Origin: Bacteroidales bacterium
Lineage (GTDB): Bacteria; Bacteroidota; Bacteroidia; Bacteroidales; F082
Length of the DNA stretch: 53,273 bases
NCBI GenBank assembly: GCA_016285355.1
Contig: JAEEQP010000025.1
Coordinates: forward strand, 1 to 53,273
Direction: 5' to 3'
Positions 1 to 9,131 of the stretch are shown piece after piece; position 1 is the first letter of the stretch; each line of letters begins with the position of its first letter. The translations under genes were made by a program, and so were the position numbers. Below the pieces are notes generated by a model, which saw only the letters and a list, made by a program, of their open reading frames with translations, was not told the origin of the DNA and ran no database searches.

Positions 1-20
1 TTCCGACGTACAAACATGCC

Positions 21-53
21 GCAAAGATAGCACGGGACACCCAAAAACGCAAA
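21..53 (-). promoter_or_regulatory. Bacteroidota-type promoter reading off the left edge
   Basis: On the minus strand there is a -7 box TATCTTTGC (29 to 21) and a -33 box TTTG (53 to 50), separated by 20 bases. This fits the Bacteroidota sigma-ABfr consensus. Its gene would start left of the window and is not visible. Confidence 0.6.
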
Positions 54-129
54 TTTTTGAAAGAGATTCTACTGGAATTTAAGCACTTATAAAATCTCAA
101 CTGAAAATCGCGGAAAACAGGAAAACCAG

Positions 130-489
130 TTGGATAATCAAATCTTGTTTCTGAAGAACATTTCAAAGGAGACGTTCAATCCGACGGGGGAAATGTTGGT
201 CGAGTATGCCAGGCTTTTGCAGACTTTCGGCAAAGGGGAGAGTGCTTGTATGGCCTATTGCCGTTATACGCATAATGTGATAGGTAGCAGCAACTTGAAA
301 GATATTAAAGCGTATTGTGAAAAACAGCAAATCACATATCTGACCACGATTGATTTCCTTTATTATGGGATAAAACGAGGAAAGATGTCACTTGAAGAAT
401 GTGAGCAGTTTGTCAAGGATGTGGTGGCAAAAGGAAGCAAGTTGCCAACAGTGGATTTTGAGAAGTATTTGCCTAATGCCCTGATTTAA
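130..489 (+). pseudogene. C-terminal remnant of a PIN-domain-like protein
   Basis: The reading frame opens at a TTG with no ATG or good ribosome site, and codes for 119 residues. Residues about 35-100 resemble the second half of a PIN nuclease domain: an acidic-alanine helix (GKGESACMAY), then SSNLKDI, then a short helix and TYLTTIDFLYYG. The N-terminal part of a PIN fold, with the first catalytic aspartate, is absent, and the roughly 70 bases between the preceding in-frame stop (58-60) and the TTG do not code for it in any frame. PIN toxins of this type usually run to about 150 residues, so this reads as an N-terminally truncated, probably inactive copy. No partner antitoxin is visible. The family call is by motif resemblance only. 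Confidence 0.5.
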
Positions 490-493
490 TGTT

Positions 494-784
494 TTATTTC
501 TTCCCTCGACTCTCCACCCATACCCACAGCCGCCACATCAAATATCCCCAGGCGAAGAAGAGGACATAAAAAATCCATTTAGGCACGGAAGTTTGATAAG
601 CACCTTCCTTGTCGATTTCGCTGTATTGCTCGGTGGGAATGTCGGCATAAAAATAGGCCCCTGCACCGAAGTCGTAGCCTTCGACGAGGCCGAGTTTGTT
701 GGCCATGATCCAACCAGCCAAAAACAAAGTGATTACCACCACGACGATGGTAATCACTTTGAATATTTTGTGGTTTTTGTTCAT
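494..784 (-). CDS. small two-helix membrane protein, function unknown
   Basis: A 96-residue protein with one hydrophobic helix near the N-terminus (about residues 9-27) and a second near residues 69-87. The middle is soluble and rich in Tyr, Gly and Asp. The ATG at 784 shares its A with the TGA stop of the upstream exporter gene (TGATG), which is the reason for preferring it to the GTG one codon earlier; translation is probably coupled. The tight link suggests an accessory subunit or partner of the YeiH-type transporter, but no known family was recognised. It is the last gene of the porin-exporter operon. Confidence 0.7.
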   Translation of the reverse strand: MNKNHKIFKVITIVVVVITLFLAGWIMANKLGLVEGYDFGAGAYFYADIPTEQYSEIDKEGAYQTSVPKWIFYVLFFAWGYLMWRLWVWVESRGKK

Positions 785-2127
785 CACTTGAACATTTCAA
801 GCACCGGGACCTTGAAGACGACGCCCGACAGCAGGAACCACACGGCAAACAGGGTGAGAAGGATGTTGAACACCTGGCCAACAATGTAAAGCCAGAGCAC
901 CTTACCGCCTTGCATCTGCTTGAAGAGGCTCTTGAAATTGGTGTCGAGGCCGATGCTGGTGAAAGCCAGCACGAAGGCCCAGTTCTTGTATTGGTCGAGG
1001 ACGCCGTTGATGGCCTTCACAGTAGCGCCGTCAGTGAGGGGCAGGACGATGAAAGAGGCGACCAACGAAGCCACGAAGAAACCGATGATGAACTTCGGGA
1101 AGCGGTTCCAGATTTCGCTGGCACCGACCTTTTGGTTCGGGTCTTTGTCGACCTTGGTGGCGAAGAAAATGGCCACGAAGAAGGCGATGAAACCGATGAG
1201 GATGTTCTGGATGGACTTCACGAGGACGGCGGCCTGTTCGGCTTCCTCGCCGAGGGCATTACCAGCCAGTACCACAGCACCCGTCGAGTCAACGGTGCCG
1301 CCGATGAGGGCGCCACCCATGAGTTGGTTCATGCCGCAGGCACGGATGATCATAGGCTCAAACACCATCATCAAAATGGTGAAAATGATGGAGATAGAGA
1401 TGGCCAACGAGAGGTCTTCCTTCTTGGCTTTCGAAGCAGCACCTGTGGCGATGGCGGCACTGGTACCGCACACCGAAGTGGCAGAAGCCAAGGTAATAAC
1501 CAGCGGCTTGTTGTCGATTTTCAACACCTTGGTGCCAAACCACCACATGAAGATGATGACGATAGGCGTCACAATCCAAGCGATGCCGAGACCATAGAGG
1601 CCGAACTTGGCGATGTTGGAGAACAACACCGAAAAGCCCATGATGACCAGACCCGTCTTGATGTAGAACTCCGTGCGGATGGCGGGCTTCAGCCAATCAG
1701 GCGTTCCGACGGTGTTGGAGATGAGCAGACCGATGAGCAAGGCCCAGAAAGCCCATTCGAGGTACATCTTCAGGGTGTATTCGGCACTGATCATCCTCAC
1801 CACGATACAGATGAGGAACAGCACGACGAAGGCAGGGATAAACTTGCCGATCTTCTCGCCTTGCAACTTGATGCCGATGCCAAACAGGATGGCCGTCACC
1901 AAGAAGGTGCGGAGCAGCTTGACCCAAAACTCACCGTTGAATTGGGCGGCCAAGGATTTCTTTTCCTCGACGTTTTCCCACCAGTGCCAGGTGCCGAACT
2001 TGGCGGCGTCGAAGTCAAAACCTTGAGTAAGGACAGAGATGCAGCCGATGGCGATGACGATGAAGCCAATCCACACGGCGAGCCAGTCTTCCTTTTTCCA
2101 GAGGTTGGATGCTTTGTTGTTTGACAT
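784..2127 (-). CDS. YeiH/UPF0324-family putative sulfate exporter
   Basis: A 447-residue polytopic inner-membrane protein of the UPF0324 (YeiH, putative sulfate exporter) family. Recognisable family stretches are GLLISNTVGTPDWLKPAIRT, the small-residue segment SATSVCGTSAAIATGAA and GGTVDSTGAVVLAG. About ten or more hydrophobic helices are visible. It is longer than the usual 330-350 residues, mainly through an extra N-terminal region of about 80-90 residues holding one helix and a charged loop. It lies 13 bases downstream of the porin gene and overlaps the small membrane protein by one base, so the three probably form one transcript. The substrate is inferred from the family only. Confidence 0.85.
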   Translation of the reverse strand: MSNNKASNLWKKEDWLAVWIGFIVIAIGCISVLTQGFDFDAAKFGTWHWWENVEEKKSLAAQFNGEFWVKLLRTFLVTAILFGIGIKLQGEKIGKFIPAFVVLFLICIVVRMISAEYTLKMYLEWAFWALLIGLLISNTVGTPDWLKPAIRTEFYIKTGLVIMGFSVLFSNIAKFGLYGLGIAWIVTPIVIIFMWWFGTKVLKIDNKPLVITLASATSVCGTSAAIATGAASKAKKEDLSLAISISIIFTILMMVFEPMIIRACGMNQLMGGALIGGTVDSTGAVVLAGNALGEEAEQAAVLVKSIQNILIGFIAFFVAIFFATKVDKDPNQKVGASEIWNRFPKFIIGFFVASLVASFIVLPLTDGATVKAINGVLDQYKNWAFVLAFTSIGLDTNFKSLFKQMQGGKVLWLYIVGQVFNILLTLFAVWFLLSGVVFKVPVLEMFK

Positions 2128-2140
2128 AGTGATTTAAGAT

Positions 2141-3304
2141 TTAAAATTTGAAGCTCAGGATGGCCACCACGCGGTGGGAATAGTTCTTGTTGTAGTAACC
2201 GTCAACTTTTTTGAAGCCATCAACTAAAGAATAGTCAAGCTTGAAATTCACGCTTTTGATGGGCCAATAGTTGATGCCGACAGTGTAATAACTCGTTGGG
2301 GCAGAAACATTTGGAAGATAATAAACAACGTGATCAGTAGTGTGAGCTCCCCAAACACCAGTTTGCTGTTCGAAATGCTCAAACCTAAGCACAGGCATCA
2401 GTTTGTGTTCCTTGCCTTCCTTGCCGAATTGGAAGTTGTAGCCAGCCTCGGCATAGTAACCCAAGCTGTTGAATTTTTTCGGTGCTCCTTCGCCTTCAAA
2501 ACCTTGATAGCCTGTCGTGCCACTTAAATATTCGCCACGAATCACAAGTTTACCGTCGTTGTATTGCAAACCAGCGGCCCAACGATTGCGAATGCCGTTG
2601 TAATCCTCGTCTTTGTAATACTTGCCGTAGTAGTACGAACCGCTCAAAGTCAGGGCTTTCAGACCGGGATGGATGTCCAAGCGGCCCACAAGGTCCTTGC
2701 GGTTGTTGTTGTCGAGTTGGTTGGCGCCGTTACCGTTGAACAGACCGATGCTGTAGTCGACGATGCTGAATTTCTGTCCGTTTTGCATTTCAACGGGGAA
2801 GAGGCTACCTGTGGCCATGATACCGAGGTCACGACCCAAAGAACCTACGCCGCATACATCACTGTAGCCGACGAGTTTCTGAATGCCTTCGCCGTAGTCG
2901 AAGATTTCGAGATTGACGGGGTTGATGGGACTCTCGATGGAGAACGGGGTCTTGAACTGGCCGATTTGGATGGCAAACTCGTTGCAAGGCTTATACTTCA
3001 GGAAAGCATCAACGAGCATAGGGCTGCGGCTGAAGTCGCCTTGAATCTTGTAAGTCAAACCCTTGACGAGGGTACCTTCGACCGACATACGCACGCGGCG
3101 CATCCTGAAGGTGTTGTCTAACAATTCGCCTTTGTCGTTAAGGTTGGCTTGGTACAAACCTTGCACGAAACCGGAGATTTTGGGCATACGGTCCACCTTG
3201 CCTTCAAGGTTGTTCACTTGTTGCTGTAAGTTGTCTTGTGCGCTGACGCACAAAGGAATGGCTATAGCCAACATTCCGATGAAATAACGAAAATTGCGTT
3301 TCAT
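2141..3304 (-). CDS. OprO/OprP-type outer-membrane porin
   Basis: 387 residues with a Sec signal peptide (about 1-22, ending CVSAQ), then a short heptad-like segment (QQQVNNLEGKVDRM), then a long run of alternating beta strands ending in an aromatic residue (FKF), as expected of a beta-barrel assembly signal. The stretch after residue 40 (GFVQGLYQANLND, FRMRRVRMSVEGTL, IQGDFSRSPMLVDAFLKY, IGQFKTPFSIE) matches the phosphate-selective porin O/P family. It would allow passive uptake of anions across the outer membrane. Being first in an operon with a YeiH-type anion exporter suggests an anion-handling unit, which is inference. Confidence 0.85.
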   Translation of the reverse strand: MKRNFRYFIGMLAIAIPLCVSAQDNLQQQVNNLEGKVDRMPKISGFVQGLYQANLNDKGELLDNTFRMRRVRMSVEGTLVKGLTYKIQGDFSRSPMLVDAFLKYKPCNEFAIQIGQFKTPFSIESPINPVNLEIFDYGEGIQKLVGYSDVCGVGSLGRDLGIMATGSLFPVEMQNGQKFSIVDYSIGLFNGNGANQLDNNNRKDLVGRLDIHPGLKALTLSGSYYYGKYYKDEDYNGIRNRWAAGLQYNDGKLVIRGEYLSGTTGYQGFEGEGAPKKFNSLGYYAEAGYNFQFGKEGKEHKLMPVLRFEHFEQQTGVWGAHTTDHVVYYLPNVSAPTSYYTVGINYWPIKSVNFKLDYSLVDGFKKVDGYYNKNYSHRVVAILSFKF

Positions 3305-3344
3305 TTTAGTAAGTTTTAATACGTTTTCAATTCTAAAAATCGCC

Positions 3345-3353
3345 GCAAAAATA
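3345..3353 (-). promoter_or_regulatory. -7 box of the porin operon
   Basis: TATTTTTGC on the minus strand, 41 bases upstream of the porin start codon. No clear TTTG at the usual distance; the upstream DNA is AT-rich. Confidence 0.45.
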
Positions 3354-3422
3354 GTAAAAATACTTATAGTAAGTATATTTACTAATTATTTTCGATGAAA
3401 AAGTGGGGAATTTGAGTGTCTT

Positions 3423-3947
3423 TTAAATTCCTAAAAGTTCCGCGTGCCGCGTCATCTCCTCAAAAGTAATCTTAAACCATTCGGTGTAATGCTCAGGATG
3501 CGTCTTGATGTCTTCTGATAACTCTTTAAGGCTCATGTATTTCCATGATTCCACTTCGTCGCGGTTGATTTGCGGGATGTCGTCACTTTGGCCAATCCAA
3601 ACGTGGTCGAATTCGTGTTCGGTGAGGCCTTGCCCCACAGGAGCCTTATATATAAAGGTGTACACTTCGTGCATCTCGCAAGTCATGCCCATCTCCTCCA
3701 GAAGGCGGCGCGAGGTGGCTTCTTCCAAAGTCTCGCCGTCGCGGGGATGGCTGCAACAGGTGTTGGTCCAGAGGCCGGGGGAGTGGTATTTAGAGAGGGC
3801 GCGCTGCTGCAACAACAATTCACCTTTCGAATTGAATATAAAGATAGAGAAAGCACGATGCAAATGCGGCGTGACATGTGCCGACTGCTTCTCCATTTGG
3901 CCTATGGGCTGGTCGTTTTCGTCGACTAAGATTACATATTCTTCCAT
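3423..3947 (-). CDS. idi: isopentenyl-diphosphate delta-isomerase, type 1
   Basis: A 174-residue Nudix-fold enzyme that interconverts isopentenyl and dimethylallyl diphosphate. The active-site cysteine is in TNTCCSHP (Cys65), the metal-binding histidines in AHVTPHLHRAF, the Nudix-like helix in ATSRRLLEEMG (about 77-87) and the catalytic glutamate in EHEFDHVW (Glu112). Length fits the bacterial family (about 170-180). The ATG at 3947 overlaps the ychF stop by one base (TGATG); the GTG one codon earlier is possible but less likely. It is probably translated by coupling from ychF. The pairing of ychF with idi has no obvious metabolic logic. Confidence 0.95.
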   Translation of the reverse strand: MEEYVILVDENDQPIGQMEKQSAHVTPHLHRAFSIFIFNSKGELLLQQRALSKYHSPGLWTNTCCSHPRDGETLEEATSRRLLEEMGMTCEMHEVYTFIYKAPVGQGLTEHEFDHVWIGQSDDIPQINRDEVESWKYMSLKELSEDIKTHPEHYTEWFKITFEEMTRHAELLGI

Positions 3948-5017
3948 CACACGTTAAATCTGATGTTGAGTATGTCACCATCTTGTACCACGTATGTCTT
4001 GCCTTCCACACGGAACTTGCCCGCTTCCTTAACAGCAGCCTCTGATCCATATTGCAAGAAATCCTCCGTACTCATCACCTCAGCGCGGATAAAGCCACGT
4101 TGCAAATCGCTGTGGATGGCTCCGGCAGCGATGGGGGCAGTGTCGCCCACGTGAATGGTCCAAGCTCTCGTTTCGTCGGGACCAGTGGTGAAGAACGAAT
4201 GCAGGTTCAAGGTGTGGTAAGCGGTGCGGACGAGCTTGTTCACGCCAGGTTCGGTCAGTCCGGCATCTTCCATGAAGAGTTGGCGGTCGTCGGCATCGAG
4301 TTCGGCAATTTCGGCTTCCAACTTGCCAGCGATGACCAGCATTTCCTGACCTTCCTTCAAAGCGGCTTTTACGGCATCAGAATAGGCATTGCCAGTGGTG
4401 GCGGAAGCATCGTCCACGTTACAGACATAAATCATAGGTTTGGCGGTGAGCAGTTGGATGTCCTGCACATATTTCTTGTCTTCCTTGGCCACCTTGGCAT
4501 CGCGGGCGTTGCCGAAGTTCTCCAAGGTCTCCTTATAAACCGTGAGCACATCGAAAGCTTTCTTGAAGTCTTTCTCGCCGTTTTTGAGCATTTTCTGGGT
4601 GCGCTCTAATTTTCTTGTGACCAAATCCAAGTCGCGGACTTGCAGCTCAAAGTCAACGAGTTCCATGTCGCGAACAGGGTCGATGCTGCCCTCGCTGTGG
4701 GGGATGTTGGGGTCGTCGAAGCAACGCAGCACGTGGATGAGGGCATCCATCGTCTGCACCTCGGCGAGGAGCTTGTTGCCCACGCCCTGACCGCCTTTGC
4801 TCAGTCCGGGCAGGTCGACGATCTCGACCGTGGCGGGCACGATACGCTTGGAATGGGAGATGTTGTCGATGAGCTTCAGACGCTCGTCAATCACCTCGCA
4901 CATGCCGATGTTCGACTTTGAGGCAAAACCGATTTCTGCCTTAGTGTTTGATATACAATTGAATATGGTCGTCTTTCCAACGCTTGAAAGACCGATGATT
5001 CCGCAATTTAGTGCCAT
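3947..5017 (-). CDS. ychF: ribosome-associated ATPase YchF (OLA1-like)
   Basis: An Obg-family P-loop NTPase with the YchF layout: G1 GLSSVGKTT at residues about 8-16, G3 DLPGL, a coiled-coil insertion (about 125-165) and a C-terminal TGS-like domain ending in YVVQDGDILNIRFNV. The family binds ribosomes and prefers ATP. The start chosen is the ATG at 5017 (MALNCGIIG, the family's usual beginning, 356 residues). The longer frame from 5041 would begin inside the -7 box at 5038-5046 and so cannot be fully transcribed. First gene of a two-gene unit with idi. Confidence 0.95.
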   Translation of the reverse strand: MALNCGIIGLSSVGKTTIFNCISNTKAEIGFASKSNIGMCEVIDERLKLIDNISHSKRIVPATVEIVDLPGLSKGGQGVGNKLLAEVQTMDALIHVLRCFDDPNIPHSEGSIDPVRDMELVDFELQVRDLDLVTRKLERTQKMLKNGEKDFKKAFDVLTVYKETLENFGNARDAKVAKEDKKYVQDIQLLTAKPMIYVCNVDDASATTGNAYSDAVKAALKEGQEMLVIAGKLEAEIAELDADDRQLFMEDAGLTEPGVNKLVRTAYHTLNLHSFFTTGPDETRAWTIHVGDTAPIAAGAIHSDLQRGFIRAEVMSTEDFLQYGSEAAVKEAGKFRVEGKTYVVQDGDILNIRFNV

Positions 5018-5037
5018 AACATTATAATTTTGATGGC

Positions 5038-5046
5038 GCAAAGATA
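5038..5046 (-). promoter_or_regulatory. -7 box of ychF-idi
   Basis: TATCTTTGC on the minus strand, about 20 bases upstream of the ychF ATG at 5017. It sets the ychF start, since an upstream in-frame ATG at 5041 lies inside the box. No TTTG at the standard distance. Confidence 0.6.
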
Positions 5047-5047
5047 C

Positions 5048-5097
5048 AAAAAAGAAGTTGTTTTTGAATTGCCGGCGACAATTTCAAAAACAACTTC
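5048..5097 (-). terminator. Rho-independent terminator of the lipoprotein gene
   Basis: A perfect 15-bp inverted repeat (arms 5054-5068 and 5083-5097; one arm is GAAGTTGTTTTTGAA), followed on the minus strand by six Ts (5053-5048). It lies just after the stop of the lipoprotein gene and directly upstream of the ychF promoter, insulating the two units. Confidence 0.85.
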
Positions 5098-5118
5098 AAA
5101 AATTCGGCATTTCGACTG

Positions 5119-5721
5119 TTATCTTCTGAAATTCACAAAATTGGCATTGTCAACACCGAGGTCGAAGCGGCCGCCAGTCACGTCGATGCGGGTGCCGTCG
5201 GGCGTGAAAGCGCGGAATTGGAACTTGCCTGAAACCACCACTTCGGCATCGGCCTTGTCAACGAGGACTTGTTGCACCTTCTCAAATTTGATGTATCCGC
5301 TGTAGATGCTCTCAATCTCAGGAGCGTAACGGCCTTCCATCTTCACGATGCAACTCGTTGGAACCGTGTCGATTGTGAAAGACTTTCCATCGAGGGTGAG
5401 AAGGCTGTGATAGTCTTCCAAATGATAGGTGGTGTCAATCGGCAGGGTGAAGACCATATTGAAGTTGTCATTGTTGCACCATCCGTAGAGGGTCATCGTA
5501 AGGTTGTCGCGGTCGGCGACGAGGTAGAAAGGACGGTCATTCTGGTTGCAGTAAAACACATTTTGGTTGATATAGGCACCGAAAGTGTTGTAGCCCATTT
5601 CGGAATAGATGGGCAGACCTGGAAAGTCAGGGTCGGCAATGTATTGGGTTTCCTTGAAGTCTGATTTTGAGCAGGCGTTCATGACGATAAGTGCCACAGC
5701 AATGATGAGGTATTTTTTCAT
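5119..5721 (-). CDS. lipoprotein, function unknown
   Basis: 200 residues with a lipoprotein signal peptide; the lipidated cysteine is probably Cys17 in VMNACSKSD. The mature part is beta-rich, with no transmembrane segment and no catalytic motif that I recognise. Two aromatic-rich stretches (YNTFGAYINQNVFYCNQN, LYGWCNNDNFN) carry extra cysteines. It starts 6 bases after the stop of the barrel protein upstream, so the two are co-transcribed and may act together at the outer membrane. The gene ends in a strong terminator. Confidence 0.75.
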   Translation of the reverse strand: MKKYLIIAVALIVMNACSKSDFKETQYIADPDFPGLPIYSEMGYNTFGAYINQNVFYCNQNDRPFYLVADRDNLTMTLYGWCNNDNFNMVFTLPIDTTYHLEDYHSLLTLDGKSFTIDTVPTSCIVKMEGRYAPEIESIYSGYIKFEKVQQVLVDKADAEVVVSGKFQFRAFTPDGTRIDVTGGRFDLGVDNANFVNFRR

Positions 5722-5727
5722 GGTTGG

Positions 5728-6531
5728 TTATTTTAAAGGGATGAGTAATTCGACTTGCAATTTGCTTCCGGCAAACTTGGGTTTGGTAGGTAACATGCCG
5801 GTTGAGCCGCTGATTTCAAAGAGGTGGATGAGCCAATTGAAGCCCACACCGATGCCGTTCCTGTTGCCTACCTGAAAACCAGCACCGAAGTAAGTGGAGG
5901 CGTTCATCGGGTCGGGATTGGCGTAGTGCGAGGTGACTTGGTCGGCGTAAGGTGCCATGCCGTCTTTGTCTAAGAAATTCACCTTGTTGCGGTTACCGAC
6001 GAGGAAATCGAGGTCGGCTTCGGCGGCAAGGTACATCCTGAAGGTTTCGAGGCTCGACTTGAAGTAATAGCGCAGTTCAATCGGGATGCCGAGGTAGTGG
6101 GAGTGTTGCTCGATGCCTTTCACGCGGAGGTATTCCAACTGTTGGTCGTTGTCGACTTGGAAGTAGTACCATTCTTTGTCAACGTAGTCTGCAGGGTGGA
6201 ATTTCTCTTCGGCTTGCTTGTAGCCGATGCGTTTGTAGTTGAAGCTGTATTGCAGGCCCGTGCGCAATGACCAATGGTAATCGGGACTGACGATTTCGTA
6301 GCGGAACGAGCCTTGCCAGGTCCTCATTCGGCTATTGACATTGATGTAAGCGCCCCAGCCACCCGTTGGCCTGAAGGGTTCGAGGTTGGGCGAGAGGTGT
6401 GCGGTGAATTTCGGCCCCACTTCCACATAAAGGTTGTGGTGCCATCCGTTTTTCGGCTCCGTTTCTTGAGCCGTCGCTGCCGTGGCTGTCAGTAGGAGCA
6501 GGCACGACCAAAGGAAAATCTTTTTTCGCAT
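5728..6531 (-). CDS. outer-membrane beta-barrel protein
   Basis: 267 residues from the ATG at 6531 (MRKKIFLW), with a signal peptide of about 22 residues ending ATAATAQ. The rest alternates polar and hydrophobic residues in strand-like runs (YVEVGPKFTAHL, WSLRTGLQYSFNYKRIG, LGIPIELRYYFKSS, MYLAAEADLDFLVGN) and ends with ELLIPLK, as in small porin-like barrels. The longer frame to 6585 is rejected because it spans the promoter at 6557-6586 and adds a non-signal leader. First gene of a two-gene unit with the lipoprotein. Confidence 0.75.
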   Translation of the reverse strand: MRKKIFLWSCLLLLTATAATAQETEPKNGWHHNLYVEVGPKFTAHLSPNLEPFRPTGGWGAYINVNSRMRTWQGSFRYEIVSPDYHWSLRTGLQYSFNYKRIGYKQAEEKFHPADYVDKEWYYFQVDNDQQLEYLRVKGIEQHSHYLGIPIELRYYFKSSLETFRMYLAAEADLDFLVGNRNKVNFLDKDGMAPYADQVTSHYANPDPMNASTYFGAGFQVGNRNGIGVGFNWLIHLFEISGSTGMLPTKPKFAGSKLQVELLIPLK

Positions 6532-6556
6532 GGTAAAAACATTTTGGTTTGACAAG

Positions 6557-6586
6557 GCAAAATTAAGACTTCTACCTGTCACCAAA
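6557..6586 (-). promoter_or_regulatory. promoter of the barrel-lipoprotein unit
   Basis: Minus-strand -7 TAATTTTGC (6565 to 6557) and TTTG (6586 to 6583), spacing 17. The transcript would begin about 20 bases before the ATG at 6531. Confidence 0.6.
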
Positions 6587-6690
6587 ACGCTTTGTCAAGG
6601 CCTTACAAACTTTTTCGGAAAGTTGGTGTTGATAACCAATTTGTTACGTTATAGAATTACAAACTTTTGTGGCGAAATGGACTCTTAAAA

Positions 6691-7461
6691 TCAGGGCCTG
6701 TTGCCTGCGTTCCAGTCGATGCGTTTGTATTCTGGGTCGTTACTGTTACCAAAAACAGCATTCACTCGGGCTTGTTTTCGTGAGTTCTCCTGCTGTTTGC
6801 GGATGTACTTCAGACCGAGTTTCCAAAGCTTGATGTCGCCCCAAAGGAAAACGAGGTAAATAATGCCGCCGATAATGGGCATGACGCTGGCCACCATCAG
6901 CAGCCAATCGAACAAACCGTGGGCAAGCATGGCCAAAAGCAGTCCAGACCAAAGGTAAGTGCTGCGTTTTTCGGGATGGAACTTCGCCATCGAGAGGAAA
7001 TAACCCATTACCACGCCGAAGAGGAAATGACCCGGAACTGAGAGCAAGGCACGCACGACACCTGTTTGAAAACCATAACTGAACACATATTCAATGTTTT
7101 CCACACAGGCAAAGCCCAATCCGATGAAGGTAGCATATACGATGCCGTCGAAATATTCGTCAAAGTTTTTGTCACGCCAGATGAAAATCATAAAAATGAG
7201 GAATTTGGAGAGCTCCTCGGGAATACCTGCTTCGAGAAAAGCACTGAAAAACACCGTTTGGGTAAAGGCACTATCGCCAGCCAATTGTTGGATTCCTGTG
7301 ACGATGATGATGTCCAAAGGAATGGACAACATGCCGCCGATAAAGGCTTTTGCCAAAGACTTGACGGGCTCTTTTTCATACTTGTCCTGACGGTAGATGA
7401 AGATCATCAGCAGGACGACAGGCAGGATGGCGATGCCAAAAAGTAATAATGGATAGAGCAT
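6691..7461 (-). CDS. prsW: PrsW-family intramembrane metalloprotease
   Basis: 256 residues from the ATG at 7461 ([11 protein letters not shown]), with about eight hydrophobic helices. The family's catalytic features are present: GIPEELSKF (glutamate pair), [11 protein letters not shown] and [10 protein letters not shown] (histidines). PrsW proteins cleave membrane-bound substrates, such as anti-sigma factors in Bacillus; the substrate here is unknown. The 56-residue upstream extension in the same frame is rejected because it crosses the divergent promoter region and the guaA start. The C-terminus (about the last 40 residues) is a hydrophilic tail. Confidence 0.85.
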   Translation of the reverse strand: MLYPLLLFGIAILPVVLLMIFIYRQDKYEKEPVKSLAKAFIGGMLSIPLDIIIVTGIQQLAGDSAFTQTVFFSAFLEAGIPEELSKFLIFMIFIWRDKNFDEYFDGIVYATFIGLGFACVENIEYVFSYGFQTGVVRALLSVPGHFLFGVVMGYFLSMAKFHPEKRSTYLWSGLLLAMLAHGLFDWLLMVASVMPIIGGIIYLVFLWGDIKLWKLGLKYIRKQQENSRKQARVNAVFGNSNDPEYKRIDWNAGNRP

Positions 7462-7478
7462 GGTTTGGATTCTTTTCG

Positions 7479-7487
7479 GCAAAAATA
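7479..7487 (-). promoter_or_regulatory. -7 box of prsW
   Basis: TATTTTTGC on the minus strand, 18 bases upstream of the prsW ATG. It is back-to-back with the guaA box at 7510-7518, with 22 bases between the two. Confidence 0.5.
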
Positions 7488-7509
7488 CGGTTTTATCGTG
7501 AAAAAAGAC

Positions 7510-7518
7510 TATTTTTGC
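7510..7518 (+). promoter_or_regulatory. -7 box of guaA
   Basis: TATTTTTGC, 16 bases upstream of the chosen guaA ATG (7534), giving a very short leader. No clear TTTG upstream. Confidence 0.5.
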
Positions 7519-7533
7519 ACAAAATTTTCTTTT

Positions 7534-9108
7534 ATGCAAGAAATGATTCTCATTCTCGATTTCGGCTCGCAGGTCACGCAACTCATCGGTCGTCGTCTCC
7601 GCGAACTGAATGTATATTGCGAAATTCATCCGTTTAATAAGATTCCGGCGATGGGTTCCAATGTCAAAGGTGTGATTCTCAGTGGAAGTCCGTTCTCGGT
7701 ACGCGACGAGAAAGCACCTATTGCCGATTTGTCCAACATCAAGGGGAAACTGCCGCTGTTAGGCATTTGCTATGGTGCGCAGTTCATCTCGCAACATTTT
7801 GGCGGCGAGGTCAATGGCAGCATCGCCCGTGAATATGGTCGCGCCATGTTGACGGTGGTGGACGAGCAATCACCTTTGTTTAAAGGGGTGAGCAAGACCT
7901 CGCAAGTGTGGATGAGCCACGGCGACACGATTGCCCAACTGCCCACCAATGCAAGAATCATCGCCTCGACTGACGACGTGGAGAATGCCGCCTATAAGAT
8001 TGACGGTGAAGAAACCTACGCGGTGCAGTTCCATCCCGAGGTGTTCCATACCAAGGAAGGCCCGCAGATGTTAGCCAATTTTGCCCTCGACATTTGCGGC
8101 TGCAAAGGCGACTGGACACCAGATTCTTTCATCGACAACACGGTGGCAAGTTTGAAGCAAAAGTTAGGCGACGACAAGGTCATCCTCGGCCTTTCGGGCG
8201 GCGTGGACAGCACGGTCGCTGCCGTATTGCTCAACAAGGCGATTGGCAAGAACCTGACCTGTATCTTTGTGGATAATGGCCTTTTGCGCAAGAACGAGTT
8301 TGAGGAGGTACTTGATTCCTATAAGGAAATGGGCCTCAATGTGATAGGCGTGCATTCAGGCAAGTTGTTCCTCGAAAAACTGAAAGGTGTCACTGACCCA
8401 GAAGCCAAGCGTAAGGCTATCGGCTCCACCTTTATCGACGTGTTTGATTCTGAAGCACAGAAGATTGAAGGTGCACGTTGGTTAGCGCAAGGCACCATCT
8501 ATCCCGATGTCATTGAGAGCGTGAGCGTGAATGGGCCGAGTTGCAAAATCAAGTCGCACCACAACGTGGGCGGCTTGCCAGAGAAGATGAACCTGAAGAT
8601 TGTGGAACCGCTGCGTTCTTTGTTCAAGGACGAGGTGCGCCGCGTGGGTCGTGCCTTAGGCATCAAGCGGGAGCTGATTGGCCGCCATCCTTTCCCAGGA
8701 CCGAGTTTAGGCATTCGTATTTTGGGCGAGGTCACGGAAGAGAAACTCCGCATCCTCCGCGATGCCGACGACATCTTCATTAAAGGTCTGCGTAATTGGC
8801 CTTGTGAGTTGCCGAGCGCGTCCTATCCGAACGAAATGGCCGATAACTTATACGATAGCATTTGGCAAGCAGGAACGATTCTGCTTCCGGTGAAGTCGGT
8901 CGGCGTGATGGGCGACGAAAGAAGCTATGAATACACCATCGCCCTCCGAGCCGTCATCTCCACCGACGGCATGACCGCCGACTGGGTGCATCTGCCCTAC
9001 GAGTTCATGGCCAAGGTGTCGAACGACATTATTAATAAGGTAAAAGGCGTCAATCGCGTGTGCTACGACATTTCATCGAAGCCGCCGGCGACAATCGAGT
9101 GGGAATAA
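7534..9108 (+). CDS. guaA: GMP synthase (glutamine-hydrolysing)
   Basis: Converts XMP to GMP using ATP and glutamine. 524 residues from the ATG at 7534 ([13 protein letters not shown]). The class I glutaminase has Cys79 (GICYGAQF), His167 and Glu169 (FHPEVF). The ATP pyrophosphatase domain has the P-loop SGGVDS at about 221-226. The C-terminal dimerisation domain ends [11 protein letters not shown]. Length and order match the family. The in-frame extension to 7465 runs through the promoter and is not used. The next gene follows 23 bases later without a visible promoter, so they may be co-transcribed. Confidence 0.97.
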   Translation: MQEMILILDFGSQVTQLIGRRLRELNVYCEIHPFNKIPAMGSNVKGVILSGSPFSVRDEKAPIADLSNIKGKLPLLGICYGAQFISQHFGGEVNGSIAREYGRAMLTVVDEQSPLFKGVSKTSQVWMSHGDTIAQLPTNARIIASTDDVENAAYKIDGEETYAVQFHPEVFHTKEGPQMLANFALDICGCKGDWTPDSFIDNTVASLKQKLGDDKVILGLSGGVDSTVAAVLLNKAIGKNLTCIFVDNGLLRKNEFEEVLDSYKEMGLNVIGVHSGKLFLEKLKGVTDPEAKRKAIGSTFIDVFDSEAQKIEGARWLAQGTIYPDVIESVSVNGPSCKIKSHHNVGGLPEKMNLKIVEPLRSLFKDEVRRVGRALGIKRELIGRHPFPGPSLGIRILGEVTEEKLRILRDADDIFIKGLRNWPCELPSASYPNEMADNLYDSIWQAGTILLPVKSVGVMGDERSYEYTIALRAVISTDGMTADWVHLPYEFMAKVSNDIINKVKGVNRVCYDISSKPPATIEWE

Positions 9109-9131
9109 TTGAAAATCAAATATTTAATATT

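Noticed and set aside
910..2124. A 404-residue open frame on the plus strand
   Set aside because: It is the exact antisense of the YeiH-type exporter, rich in Asp, His and Gly, with no ribosome site or family likeness.
7461..7629. Longer start of prsW at 7629
   Set aside because: It would put two promoters and the guaA start inside the prsW coding region and add a non-hydrophobic leader.
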